Source of the DNA: an uncultured beta proteobacterium
GTDB taxonomy: Bacteria > Pseudomonadota > Gammaproteobacteria > Burkholderiales > Burkholderiaceae
Direction: 5' to 3'
Assembly (NCBI GenBank): GCA_903935355.1
Contig: CAIZRK010000013.1
Location: forward strand, 1 to 64,000
Length of the DNA stretch: 64,000 nt
The notes beneath the pieces are model-generated. The model was not told the origin of the DNA. It made no database searches and worked only from the letters and a program-made list of their open reading frames with translations. Shown here piece by piece: positions 28,370-36,846 of this stretch; within the stretch, counting starts at the first letter, position 1, and every line of letters starts with the position of its first letter. A program made the position numbers and the translations under genes.

Positions 28370-30040
28370 TTAGTCACGTGCATAGATATCTACGTCTTTT
28401 GTCTCTTTAACAAAGAGTGTACCGATTACCAATGTCATTGCAGCAATGATGATTGGATACCACAGACCGTAGTAAATATTACCGTTTTGCGCTACCAAGG
28501 CAAAGGAGATCGTTGGCAACAAGCCACCGAACCAACCGTTACCAATATGGTATGGCAAGGACATGGATGTGTAACGAATGCGAGTTGGGAACATCTCAAC
28601 TAACGCTGCCGCAATTGGGGCATAAACCATCGTTACATAAATCACCAAGATCACTAGAAGCAACACAACCATCGGGATATTGATTTCAGCTGGATTTGCT
28701 TTGGCTGGATAGCCTGCAGCATTAAGCGCCTCACGAATTTCTTTTTTGAACTTCGCATCTGCTGCTTTAGCATCAGCTGGTGGAATACCTTTGGAGGTAT
28801 AGCCATCAATGATAGTGTCGCCAATTTTCACTTGAGCAACTGTACCAGCTGGACCAGGAATAGTGGAGTAGCTAGCTGAGTTGGTTGCCATCACCTGCTT
28901 AGCAATGTCGCAAGAGCTAGTGAACTTCACAGTACCTGTTGGGTTGAACTGGAATGAACACTCTGCTGGATCAACAGTGATAGATGCTGGTGAATTTGCC
29001 ATTGCCTTTTCCAAAGCAGGGTTAGCAAAGTGAGTTAAACCATTGAAAATTGAAACTGGAGTGTTAGGAATGTACGTAATGATTGCTAACAAGAGGCCAG
29101 CCATGATCACTGGTTTACGGCCAATTTTGTCAGACCAGGAACCGAAGAAAATAAAGAATGGGGTACCTAGAACTAACGCACCTGCAACCATCAAGTTTGC
29201 TGTCTTTGCGTCAACCTTTAATACTTGGGTGAGGAAGAACAACTCGTAAAACATACCGCAATACCAAACTACACCTTGACCAGCAACCAAGCCGAACAAT
29301 GCCAAGATAACAATCTTCATGTTCTTCCATTGACCGAATGATTCTGTCAAAGGTGCTTTAGATAACTTGCCCTCCTCTTTCATCTTCTGGAAGGCAGGTG
29401 ATTCAGCCATGGATAAGCGAATCCACACAGAAATACCTAACAAGACGATTGAGAGAAGAAATGGTACTCTCCAGCCCCAAACTTCAAAATCTGGGCCAGT
29501 CACTTCACGAGTAAATAAAATGACCATTAAAGAGAGCAAAAGACCTAAAGTAGCTGTGGTCTGAATCCAAGAGGTATAAGCACCGCGCTTATTACGAGGC
29601 GCATGTTCTGCCACATAAGTCGCTGCACCACCATACTCGCCACCTAAAGCCAAACCTTGCAATATGCGCAAGGAAATCAGCATTACAGGAGCAGCAATAC
29701 CGATAGTGCCGTAGGAAGGTAGTAGGCCCACAATAAAGGTTGCCGACCCCATGATCATGATTGTGACCAAGAAGGTGTACTTACGACCGATCAAATCACC
29801 TAGGCGACCAAATACGATAGCGCCAAATGGGCGAACAATAAAACCGGCAGCAAAAGCTAATAAAGCAAAAATGAATGCAGAGCCTTCATCAAGGCCTGAG
29901 AAGAATTGCTTGGCAATAATCGCAGCCAATGAACCGTAAAGATAAAAGTCGTACCACTCAAACACCGTGCCCAGAGAAGAGGCAAAAATAACCTTGCGCT
30001 CTCCAGCTGACATTGGTGCTGCTTTAGTTGATGTTGACAT
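28370..30040 (-). CDS. MFS transporter, metabolite:H+ symporter (MHS) family, with large inserted loop
   Basis: The 556-residue protein has the MHS family start (GTVFEWYDFYLYGSLA), the loop motif GRLGDLIGRKYT, RILQGLALGGEYGGA and the second-half motif GSWSDKIGRKP. Family members (ProP, KgtP, ShiA types) are usually about 430-450 residues. Here a hydrophilic segment of about 110 residues with two cysteines (roughly residues 337-449) lies between the ninth and tenth helices, probably on the periplasmic side. The substrate cannot be named. AGGAG precedes the ATG. Confidence 0.88.
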   Translation of the reverse strand: MSTSTKAAPMSAGERKVIFASSLGTVFEWYDFYLYGSLAAIIAKQFFSGLDEGSAFIFALLAFAAGFIVRPFGAIVFGRLGDLIGRKYTFLVTIMIMGSATFIVGLLPSYGTIGIAAPVMLISLRILQGLALGGEYGGAATYVAEHAPRNKRGAYTSWIQTTATLGLLLSLMVILFTREVTGPDFEVWGWRVPFLLSIVLLGISVWIRLSMAESPAFQKMKEEGKLSKAPLTESFGQWKNMKIVILALFGLVAGQGVVWYCGMFYELFFLTQVLKVDAKTANLMVAGALVLGTPFFIFFGSWSDKIGRKPVIMAGLLLAIITYIPNTPVSIFNGLTHFANPALEKAMANSPASITVDPAECSFQFNPTGTVKFTSSCDIAKQVMATNSASYSTIPGPAGTVAQVKIGDTIIDGYTSKGIPPADAKAADAKFKKEIREALNAAGYPAKANPAEINIPMVVLLLVILVIYVTMVYAPIAAALVEMFPTRIRYTSMSLPYHIGNGWFGGLLPTISFALVAQNGNIYYGLWYPIIIAAMTLVIGTLFVKETKDVDIYARD

Positions 30041-30249
30041 CAGAAGCTCCTAACAATTTTTATAGAAAATTAACAACGAGGCAATTATGCTTTGAAAAAA
30101 AGCGAAGAAATCCACTACTTAGGGTAATTCCCCATCAAATCGAATCGGGGTTTTCCCGAAAAATGCCAAAAGTGGGTGACTTAATACAACATCTTGGATA
30201 CTTTGTGACAAATAGCCACATTCTTAAATAGAAAACTGGAAAAATAACC

Positions 30250-31848
30250 ATGCAACAAAAGTGGGGAATTAGAGGAATGGCGGTAGCTCCCCACTCCCTC
30301 GCATCGGAATCTGCATTAGCTATTTTGCGAGAGGGCGGCAATGCCCTAGAAGGCATGATTGCAGCGGCGGCCACTATCGCGGTAGTTTACCCCCACATGA
30401 ACTCTATAGGTGGTGACTCCTTCTGGGTCATTCATGCCCCAGGAAGAGCTATGGGTGCAATTGATGCCTGTGGTGCAGCCGCTGGTCTTGCAACTAAGCA
30501 GTGGTATGCAGAACGAGACATCACTAAAGCCATACCTTTTAGAGGTGCACTGGCAGCCAATACTGTTGCGGGAACAGTTTCAGGGTGGGGGGCAGCGTAC
30601 CAACTGTCCAAACAAGGCTTGAGTGGGAAAATCCCTTGGTCGCGCTTATTAGCTGATGCAATTTACTATGCCAAAAACGGTGTACCTGTAAGCCATAGCC
30701 AATCTAGCCTGACTGAAAAGAAGCGTGATGAACTGAGTACCATCCCTGGATTTTCACAAACTTTTCTAGTCGACGGCAAAGCGCCAGTTGTTGGCAGCAT
30801 CTTTAAACAAGAGCGGCTTGCTAAAACCTTGCAGCAAATTTCTAAAAAAGGCTCAAAGGATTATTACCGCGGTGATTTAGCCAATCTACTGGCAAAAGAA
30901 TTAACCGACCTAGGCAGCCCCCTCAGAGTAAGTGATCTGCAGCGTCATCATGCCAAGCTTATAGATCCTCTAGAGTTAAAGCACAGCATGGGCAATATTT
31001 ACAACATGACACCGCCAACACAAGGCCTTGTATCTTTGATGATCCTAGGCATCCTAGATCAACTTAATTTAAAACGCTTTAAGGTGGATAGTGCGCAATA
31101 TATTCATCACTGTGTTGAGGCTACTAAACAGGCTTTTATGGTACGCGATCAATTTGTCACCGATCCTGCTTATATGAAAAAAAATGCTCAGTCATTTTTA
31201 GCGCCTACTTTCTTAAAAAAACTAGCGAAGAATATTAATCCACAAAAAGCCTTACCTTGGGGTCAAGGACATGGTCCTAGCGACACCATTTGGATGGGGG
31301 TAATTGATGGTGATGGCAACAGCGTTTCTTTCATACAAAGTATTTATCATGAGTTTGGATCGGGCATTGTGCTTCCTACTTCAGGCATCAATTGGCAAAA
31401 CAGGGGATGTAGTTTTTCTTTAGATCCAAAAACGCTTAACCATCTTGAGCCTTACAGAAAACCGTTTCACACACTCAATCCAGCACTAGCACTGCTTAAA
31501 GGGGGAAGCTCCATGGTGTATGGCACGATGGGCGGAGACGGGCAGCCGCAAACACAATGCGCCCTCTTTACGCGCATAGCCACGTACGGACTAGATCCAC
31601 AAGATGCGATTAGTCGCCCACGTTGGTTGCTAGGTCGAACTTGGGGGCAAACTAGCGACAGCTTAAAAATAGAGTCGCGCTTTAGCCCTTGGATTGCGAA
31701 GGAGCTCTATGGCATGGGTCATGAAATAGAAATGCTCGATTCTTTTGATGAAACCGTAGGGCACGCTGGTTGCATTATTCGTGAGCCCTCAGGCACACTT
31801 CATGGTGGCTGGGATCCTCGGAGTGATGGAGCAGTTAGCGCGTTTTAG
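30250..31848 (+). CDS. Gamma-glutamyltransferase family protein, no signal peptide
   Basis: The 532-residue Ntn-hydrolase precursor has GLVSLMILGILDQ and the nucleophile region SDTIWMGVIDGDGNSVS, where T346 would become the N-terminus of the small subunit after self-cleavage. FGSGIVLPTSGI and the GTMGGDGQPQ motif follow. No signal peptide is present, so it is probably cytoplasmic, unlike E. coli GGT. The residues after T346 (I-W-M instead of T-H-Y) differ from classical GGT, so the substrate may not be glutathione. The end overlaps the convergent TRIC-like gene by 14 bp. Confidence 0.85.
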   Translation: MQQKWGIRGMAVAPHSLASESALAILREGGNALEGMIAAAATIAVVYPHMNSIGGDSFWVIHAPGRAMGAIDACGAAAGLATKQWYAERDITKAIPFRGALAANTVAGTVSGWGAAYQLSKQGLSGKIPWSRLLADAIYYAKNGVPVSHSQSSLTEKKRDELSTIPGFSQTFLVDGKAPVVGSIFKQERLAKTLQQISKKGSKDYYRGDLANLLAKELTDLGSPLRVSDLQRHHAKLIDPLELKHSMGNIYNMTPPTQGLVSLMILGILDQLNLKRFKVDSAQYIHHCVEATKQAFMVRDQFVTDPAYMKKNAQSFLAPTFLKKLAKNINPQKALPWGQGHGPSDTIWMGVIDGDGNSVSFIQSIYHEFGSGIVLPTSGINWQNRGCSFSLDPKTLNHLEPYRKPFHTLNPALALLKGGSSMVYGTMGGDGQPQTQCALFTRIATYGLDPQDAISRPRWLLGRTWGQTSDSLKIESRFSPWIAKELYGMGHEIEMLDSFDETVGHAGCIIREPSGTLHGGWDPRSDGAVSAF

Positions 31849-32464
31849 TAATAAACAATTTAGGCACACGCAGGTCCCAACGTATGGCGGCTGAGCGTAA
31901 TCCGAAAATAGCTAGCATGCAGATTGCTGATCCCTGTAGCGAGTATTGCGGGAAAAAATTCAGAATCAAAACATAAATACAGCACCCTAAGGTTACTGGA
32001 ATAGCATATAACTCATGGGACATTAATAAGGTTTTTTTGCCTGCCAAAATATCACGTAAAAGGCCCCCACCAATGGCCGTTACTAACCCTAATATTACTG
32101 GCGCAACGGGCAAACCAAAATCTAAATTCCATGCCTTATCCACACCTTGAATACCAAACAAAGCTGCTCCTAGTCCGTCGATATAAAGCATGCATCTATA
32201 AATTTGTGGTTGAGTAAAAAAGGATTCAGCAACAAATGTCAGCACACAGGCGCCCAAGGCAACCCAGATATAAACTGAAGATATGGACCAAAAAGCGGGC
32301 ACATCCAAAATAATGTCTCGCAAAGTACCGCCGCCAATGGCAGTAATTACCCCGAGCACCAAAATACCAAAAAGGTCAACGCCACGATCCGCAATAGCCA
32401 ATACACCCGTAACTGCAAATGCTACGGTAGCAATAATGCCAATCCAAAAATGAATCTGATCCAT
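31835..32464 (-). CDS. TRIC/UPF0126-family membrane protein (YicG-like)
   Basis: The 209-residue protein has seven predicted helices in two repeated halves, each with the glycine-rich motif: ITAIGGGTLRDII near residue 40 and VTAIGGGLLRDIL near 130. This is the pattern of bacterial homologues of trimeric intracellular cation channels. It probably passes monovalent cations or small metabolites. It is a single gene, with a 14-bp convergent overlap with the GGT-family gene. Confidence 0.9.
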   Translation of the reverse strand: MDQIHFWIGIIATVAFAVTGVLAIADRGVDLFGILVLGVITAIGGGTLRDIILDVPAFWSISSVYIWVALGACVLTFVAESFFTQPQIYRCMLYIDGLGAALFGIQGVDKAWNLDFGLPVAPVILGLVTAIGGGLLRDILAGKKTLLMSHELYAIPVTLGCCIYVLILNFFPQYSLQGSAICMLAIFGLRSAAIRWDLRVPKLFITKTR

Positions 32465-32544
32465 AACGCTCAGTCTAAATCACTCTTACTACAAGCCATT
32501 GAAGTCCTTAATATACTGAGGGTATTGACTAGAAGGATTCCACA

Positions 32545-33225
32545 ATGAAAATGCAGCTTTATAGCTTCTGGCGCAGTTCTGCCGCCTTCCGTGTTCGTAT
32601 AGCCTTAAATCTAAAGGGCTTAGACTATGAAGTAATTCCGGTGCACCTCAATAAAAACGGGGGCGAACAATTGCAATCTGAATATGCCCAGAAAAACCCG
32701 ACTCGATTAGTACCCCTCTTGATTGATGACAAACAGCCTATTCATCAATCACTTGCCATCATTGAATACCTTGAAGAGATCCACCCTAACCCCCCCTTAT
32801 TACCAATCTCGCCCATAGACCGAGCATGGGTGCGCTCTCTTGCCATGGATATTGCAGCAGATATCCATCCAATTAGTAATCTGCGGGTGTTGCGTTATTT
32901 AGTGAAAAAGTTGGAAATTAGCGTCAAAGATAAAGATGCCTGGTATCAACATTGGATAGCGCTAGGACTGGAGAGTCTTGAAAAACAACTTTGCTCTGAA
33001 CCTAGAGTTGGTAACTTTGCTTTTGGCAACCAGCCGGGCTTAATAGATATTTGCCTGGTACCGCAAATCTTTAATGCGTGCAGTGCACAGATGGATGTGA
33101 GGCCTTATCCAACGCTAATGAGAATCTTTCATGAGTGCATGAAACTACCAGCATTTATCGATGCCGCTTGGGAAAAACAAATCGATGCCCAGGGATTAAA
33201 CCCCCTTACTCCACCACAAGAATAA
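32545..33225 (+). CDS. maiA: Maleylacetoacetate isomerase / zeta-class glutathione S-transferase
   Basis: The enzyme isomerises maleylacetoacetate to fumarylacetoacetate with glutathione in tyrosine and aromatic breakdown. The 226-residue protein has the zeta motif SSAAFRVRIALNLKG; the first Ser pair is kept while the Cys of the eukaryotic SSCS motif is Ala, as in many bacterial members. NPTRLVPLLID and QSLAIIEYLEE complete the thioredoxin-fold domain. No other aromatic degradation genes are nearby. The 3' end overlaps the AEC carrier gene by 30 bp. Confidence 0.88.
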   Translation: MKMQLYSFWRSSAAFRVRIALNLKGLDYEVIPVHLNKNGGEQLQSEYAQKNPTRLVPLLIDDKQPIHQSLAIIEYLEEIHPNPPLLPISPIDRAWVRSLAMDIAADIHPISNLRVLRYLVKKLEISVKDKDAWYQHWIALGLESLEKQLCSEPRVGNFAFGNQPGLIDICLVPQIFNACSAQMDVRPYPTLMRIFHECMKLPAFIDAAWEKQIDAQGLNPLTPPQE

Positions 33226-34125
33226 AGATAGCGTGACTAAAGAGCCTACTGTAGTAATGAGTACCACTCGAGAAATAATCCTGCCATCTGCGTTGTAATA
33301 CTGAGCCAACATAAATGGTCCTGTCCCAGTAGGCATTGCACTTAAGAGCACCACCGCACTGACCCATAGGGTTGGTAATTCTAGGACTGGCCCTGCAATA
33401 CACCAGGCAAGCATTGGCTGAATAATCAGTTTGGCAAAACTGATTCCCCATGCCTGCTGGGGAGCTGACTTTTCTTTTTGCATCAGAAATAAGCCAATGG
33501 ATACCAAAGCACATGGGGTTGCTGCGTCTGCTAAAAATGAAATTACTTGTGCGATAGGATCGTAAAGAGTCAAACCGCTTGATGACCACAATAAGCCTAC
33601 AACTGGGGCAATCATCAATGGGTTTGTACAAAGCGACTTGCTTGCACTCCAGAAAATTTCATGGGATTTTTTATGAGATAAGATCCCTATCTCGATTAAT
33701 ACCGTGGCTAAAGCAAACATCACAAAAACAATAAAAGTGGCAATGATTGCTGGCGCTAAACCATCTTGACCCAAAGCAAGCACGCATAAAGGAATGCCCA
33801 TATATCCCGTATTTGAATAGGAGGCACTTAAACCGGCAAAGCTCGCAGCAGCTAAATCACGTTTGTGATACCAAGTCACTAGCAGTATGAGAAGAAAAAC
33901 TACTAAACAACTAAGAAAAAAGGCTGCTATAAAGCCTGGCTGCCACAAGGTCTCCCAAGTACTGTTAGAGGCAAAGCTAAACAATTGGGCAGGCAATGCG
34001 AGCCATACGACAAAGCGATTAAGCTCGGTTGAGGCATTTTTACCAAGCTTACCCGTCCTAGCGCAAATATAGCCAATCAGGATTAGGGCAAAAACGGGAA
34101 GAACGATATTAAATACGTAGAGCAA
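33196..34125 (-). CDS. AEC-family (auxin efflux carrier-like) transporter
   Basis: The 309-residue membrane protein has ten likely helices in two halves, with ASYSNTGYMGIPLCVLALG near residue 105 and PCALVSIGLFL near 205, typical of AEC/malonate-type carriers. The start is a TTG at 34125; no ATG is available near the N-terminus. It follows the gamma carbonic anhydrase gene by 17 bp on the same strand. The substrate is not evident; bacterial relatives move dicarboxylates or other small organic acids. Confidence 0.85.
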   Translation of the reverse strand: MLYVFNIVLPVFALILIGYICARTGKLGKNASTELNRFVVWLALPAQLFSFASNSTWETLWQPGFIAAFFLSCLVVFLLILLVTWYHKRDLAAASFAGLSASYSNTGYMGIPLCVLALGQDGLAPAIIATFIVFVMFALATVLIEIGILSHKKSHEIFWSASKSLCTNPLMIAPVVGLLWSSSGLTLYDPIAQVISFLADAATPCALVSIGLFLMQKEKSAPQQAWGISFAKLIIQPMLAWCIAGPVLELPTLWVSAVVLLSAMPTGTGPFMLAQYYNADGRIISRVVLITTVGSLVTLSLFLWWSKGV

Positions 34126-34142
34126 TGGAGAGCAATCTCTAA

Positions 34143-34667
34143 TTAAGTTATCTGCTTAAGCGTCTTTTGATAGCGCTGGGCATTTTGTACGTAGCGATCT
34201 GCGATCTCTTTCATGCCGGAAATTTGATCGGGCGTTAGCATCTTTACTACTTTTGCAGGGGATCCTAAAATCATGGCTCCATCGGGGAATTCTTTACCTT
34301 CAGTTACTAAGGAAGCAGCGCCGACTAAACAGTTTTTACCAATCTGCGCACCATTTAAGATAACGGCACCAATTCCAATCAGACTCCCATCACCTATCTG
34401 ACACCCGTGCAACATCACTTGATGGCCAACTGTGACGTGTTTACCAATGATCAGTGGGTAGCCCAAATCAGTGTGCAAGATGGAGGCATCTTGCACATTA
34501 CTGCCCTCACCAATCTGAATCAGATCATTATCGCCACGGACAACTACCTTAGGCCACACGCTGGCATTTGCATGAATCTCAACCCTGCCAATGACTTCAG
34601 CGCTTTGGGCAACCCAAGCCCCAGCAGCGAGCTGCGGAGCAATTCCATCTAGTTCAAATATAGCCAT
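34143..34667 (-). CDS. Gamma-carbonic anhydrase-like hexapeptide-repeat protein (YrdA type)
   Basis: The 174-residue protein forms a left-handed beta helix from hexapeptide repeats and carries the metal histidines in the segments [12 protein letters not shown] and [13 protein letters not shown]. The N-terminal [17 protein letters not shown] is diagnostic. YrdA-like proteins often lack measurable carbonic anhydrase activity, so the catalytic role is uncertain. It lies between amtB and the AEC carrier, all on the minus strand. Confidence 0.9.
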   Translation of the reverse strand: MAIFELDGIAPQLAAGAWVAQSAEVIGRVEIHANASVWPKVVVRGDNDLIQIGEGSNVQDASILHTDLGYPLIIGKHVTVGHQVMLHGCQIGDGSLIGIGAVILNGAQIGKNCLVGAASLVTEGKEFPDGAMILGSPAKVVKMLTPDQISGMKEIADRYVQNAQRYQKTLKQIT

Positions 34668-34702
34668 AAGCCATTATAGGTAATGGCTCTAAATTAAACA
34701 GC

Positions 34703-35905
34703 CTACCAATTGGGCTCGCGATCTGGCGTGGAAGAAATCCGGTGCACACTTAAATCAGCTCCCTCATATTCTTCTTCTTGTGACATCCGAATGCCTAACG
34801 CTAGCTTTAAAAGGCCATAAACTACAAAACCGCCGACTAAAGCTATCCCCACACCAAGCGCACTACCTATTAACTGTCCGGTAAAAGTGACGCCCCCAAT
34901 TCCACCCAAGGCTTTACTTCCAAAGATGCCGGCTGCCAAACCACCCCACAGACCACATAAACCATGCAATGGCCAAACGCCTAATACGTCATCAATTTTC
35001 CAACGGTTCTGCACCAAGGTGAACATATAGACAAAAAGAGTCCCAGCAATCAGCCCTACCACTAATGCCCCCATCGGATGCATTAAGTCAGAACCAGCAC
35101 AAACGGCAACTAAACCTGCTAGAGGGCCGTTATACGTAAAACCAGGGTCATTTCGTCCAGCCAACCAGGCAGCTAAAGTGCCGCCCACCATCGCCATCAA
35201 AGAATTCATCGCAACTAAGCCACTAATTTTGTCGATGGTTTGGGCGCTCATCACATTAAAACCAAACCAACCTACCGCCAAAATCCAAGCGCCCAATGCT
35301 AAGAAAGGAATGCTTGAAGGCGGATGGGCTGCAATATTGCCCTCCTTGGTGTAACGGCCACGGCGAGCACCCAACAGCAAAATTGCCGGTAAGGCAATCC
35401 AGCCTCCAACAGCATGAACCACGATGGAGCCAGCAAAGTCGTGGAATTCTTCTCCCGTAAGGCCTTTGATCCAGACTTGAATACCATAATGCTGATTCCA
35501 GGCAATGCCTTCGAAAAAGGGATAAACAAAGCCCACCAAGATAAATGTAGCAATCAACTGGGGATTGAACCTAGCACGCTCAGCAATGCCACCAGAAACA
35601 ATCGCAGGAATAGCAGCTGCAAAAGTGAGCAGGAAAAAGAACTTCACTAACTCATAGCCGTTTTTTTCAGCTAGCAACTCTGCTCCGGAGAAAAAATTTA
35701 CTCCATAAGCAATGCTGTAACCAATAAAGAAGTAGGCGATTGTAGAAACAGCAAAATCTACCAAGATTTTGACCAAGGCATTAACTTGGTTCTTTTTGCG
35801 CACGGTGCCTAACTCCAGAAAGGCGAAACCAGCGTGCATTGCTAAAACCATAATGGCACCTAGCAAGATAAATAAAGCATCACTACCTGATTTAAATGAT
35901 TCCAT
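34703..35905 (-). CDS. amtB: Ammonium transporter, AmtB family
   Basis: AmtB moves ammonium across the inner membrane. From 35905 (MESFKSGSD) the protein is 400 residues with eleven predicted helices. The pore histidine regions IVVHAVGGWIA and WPLHGLCGLWGG and the phenylalanine-gate segment are present. The chosen ATG has AGGAGA seven bases upstream; a frame extension to 35935 has no such site. No glnK gene is adjacent, unlike many bacteria. An NtrC-like palindrome lies at 35970-35986. Confidence 0.93.
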   Translation of the reverse strand: MESFKSGSDALFILLGAIMVLAMHAGFAFLELGTVRKKNQVNALVKILVDFAVSTIAYFFIGYSIAYGVNFFSGAELLAEKNGYELVKFFFLLTFAAAIPAIVSGGIAERARFNPQLIATFILVGFVYPFFEGIAWNQHYGIQVWIKGLTGEEFHDFAGSIVVHAVGGWIALPAILLLGARRGRYTKEGNIAAHPPSSIPFLALGAWILAVGWFGFNVMSAQTIDKISGLVAMNSLMAMVGGTLAAWLAGRNDPGFTYNGPLAGLVAVCAGSDLMHPMGALVVGLIAGTLFVYMFTLVQNRWKIDDVLGVWPLHGLCGLWGGLAAGIFGSKALGGIGGVTFTGQLIGSALGVGIALVGGFVVYGLLKLALGIRMSQEEEYEGADLSVHRISSTPDREPNW

Positions 35906-35969
35906 AGCAATTTCTCCTGATATTTTTTGCATCATTATGGGGAATCAATGAATCCTTCTTAGGGCAAGA

Positions 35970-35986
35970 TGCACTAATTTAGTGCA
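35970..35986. promoter_or_regulatory. NtrC-like palindrome upstream of amtB
   Basis: TGCACT-AATTT-AGTGCA is a perfect 6-bp inverted repeat with 5-bp spacing, close to the known NtrC site TGCACC-N5-GGTGCA. It lies about 65 bp upstream of the amtB start and about 57 bp upstream of the divergent secreted-protein gene. I did not find a convincing sigma54 promoter (GG-N10-GC) for either. Confidence 0.6.
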
Positions 35987-36042
35987 ATTCATGGCTAAGC
36001 ATATGGTTTATGATGGAGTTACATACACCCAAGGGAGAACCC

Positions 36043-36405
36043 ATGAAAAAAGTCTTAGTTGTTTTTGCAGCGCTCAGCGCATTTTGTGGCTTTGCTCAGG
36101 CACAAGAAAAAATTCAGGTACTGAGTACCCAAGAGCTCACGACCGTTTGCAAATTGCCAGCAAGCCCTGAGTCTCGTAGTTTTTGTATTGGCTATACAAC
36201 CGCCATTTATGACACCTACTTAGCTACTCGCCATCCACAGCGTGCCAAGCCATTTATTTGCGTAAAACAACCAGCTCCTACACGTGACGAGCTGATTAGT
36301 GAGTATGTGAAATTTACGCAAGCCAATCAGCAATTGTCGGATAAGCCTGCAGCTGGCGTGTTCTTGGGATTCTTAGCCTCACGCTTTCCTTGCGCCAGAA
36401 AATAA
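36043..36405 (+). CDS. Rap1a/Tai-like secreted small protein
   Basis: From 36043 (MKKVLVVF) the product is 120 residues, with GGGAGA before the ATG. It has a signal peptide ending AQA and a mature domain with four cysteines: C near residue 37, SFCIGYTTAIYDTY, FICVKQP and a final FPC. That spacing is the pattern of the Rap1a/Tai immunity-protein family of type VI secretion. No effector or secretion genes are adjacent, so an immunity role is not supported here; many family members are orphans of unknown role. Confidence 0.75.
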   Translation: MKKVLVVFAALSAFCGFAQAQEKIQVLSTQELTTVCKLPASPESRSFCIGYTTAIYDTYLATRHPQRAKPFICVKQPAPTRDELISEYVKFTQANQQLSDKPAAGVFLGFLASRFPCARK

Positions 36406-36450
36406 ATCGGGCAAACTTAGGCAATTCAACAAATATAAGGAACAGTTGAT

Positions 36451-36738
36451 ATGAAAAAAATTATCGCCATAACAGTAGCAACCTTGGCTATCGCCGGTTG
36501 CTCCAACATGAGTAATACCGAGCAACGTACTTTATCGGGTGCTGGCATCGGCGCTGCCGCTGGTGCAGTCGGTACAGCTATTTTCCACGGCAACCCAATT
36601 TGGGGTGCAGTTGGTGGCGCAGCAGTTGGCGCTGCATCCGGTTATGTTTATGATGCCTACAAGAAAAATGAAGGCGCAAACTACAATGCAGGATATAACG
36701 CTGGTAAAAACAATCAACCAGCCAAAGCGCCTAATTAA
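36451..36738 (+). CDS. Glycine-zipper lipoprotein
   Basis: The 95-residue product has a lipoprotein signal peptide (lipobox LAIAGC, Cys at residue 17) and a glycine-zipper segment with repeated GxxxG spacing (GAGIGAAAGAVGTAIFHG, then GAVGGAAVGAASG). The polar tail is rich in Asn and Lys. Proteins of this sort sit in the outer membrane or periplasm and are often induced by envelope or osmotic stress. It follows the Rap1a-like gene by 45 bp and is followed by a terminator. Confidence 0.85.
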   Translation: MKKIIAITVATLAIAGCSNMSNTEQRTLSGAGIGAAAGAVGTAIFHGNPIWGAVGGAAVGAASGYVYDAYKKNEGANYNAGYNAGKNNQPAKAPN

Positions 36739-36778
36739 TTACTGTAATTGTGTGCTTTAAGCTTTAACAGTCTGCAAC

Positions 36779-36819
36779 AAAAAAACCCAGCTTGTATTGA
36801 AATACAAGCTGGGTTTTTT
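36779..36819. terminator. Bidirectional terminator between the lipoprotein gene and htpG
   Basis: CCCAGCTTGTATT and AATACAAGCTGGG form a perfect 13-bp stem with a 2-nt loop, flanked by seven A on one side and six T on the other. It serves the convergent plus-strand lipoprotein gene and minus-strand htpG. Confidence 0.95.
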
Positions 36820-36846
36820 ATTTAGCTTAATTCTTTCCCAGTCAGT

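Noticed and set aside
33206-33631. 141-codon minus-strand frame within the AEC carrier gene
   Set aside because: Same strand but another frame of a clear membrane-carrier gene; no motif or ribosome site.
35906-36042. Sigma54 promoter for amtB
   Set aside because: I looked for GG-N10-GC on both strands near the NtrC-like palindrome and found no acceptable match.
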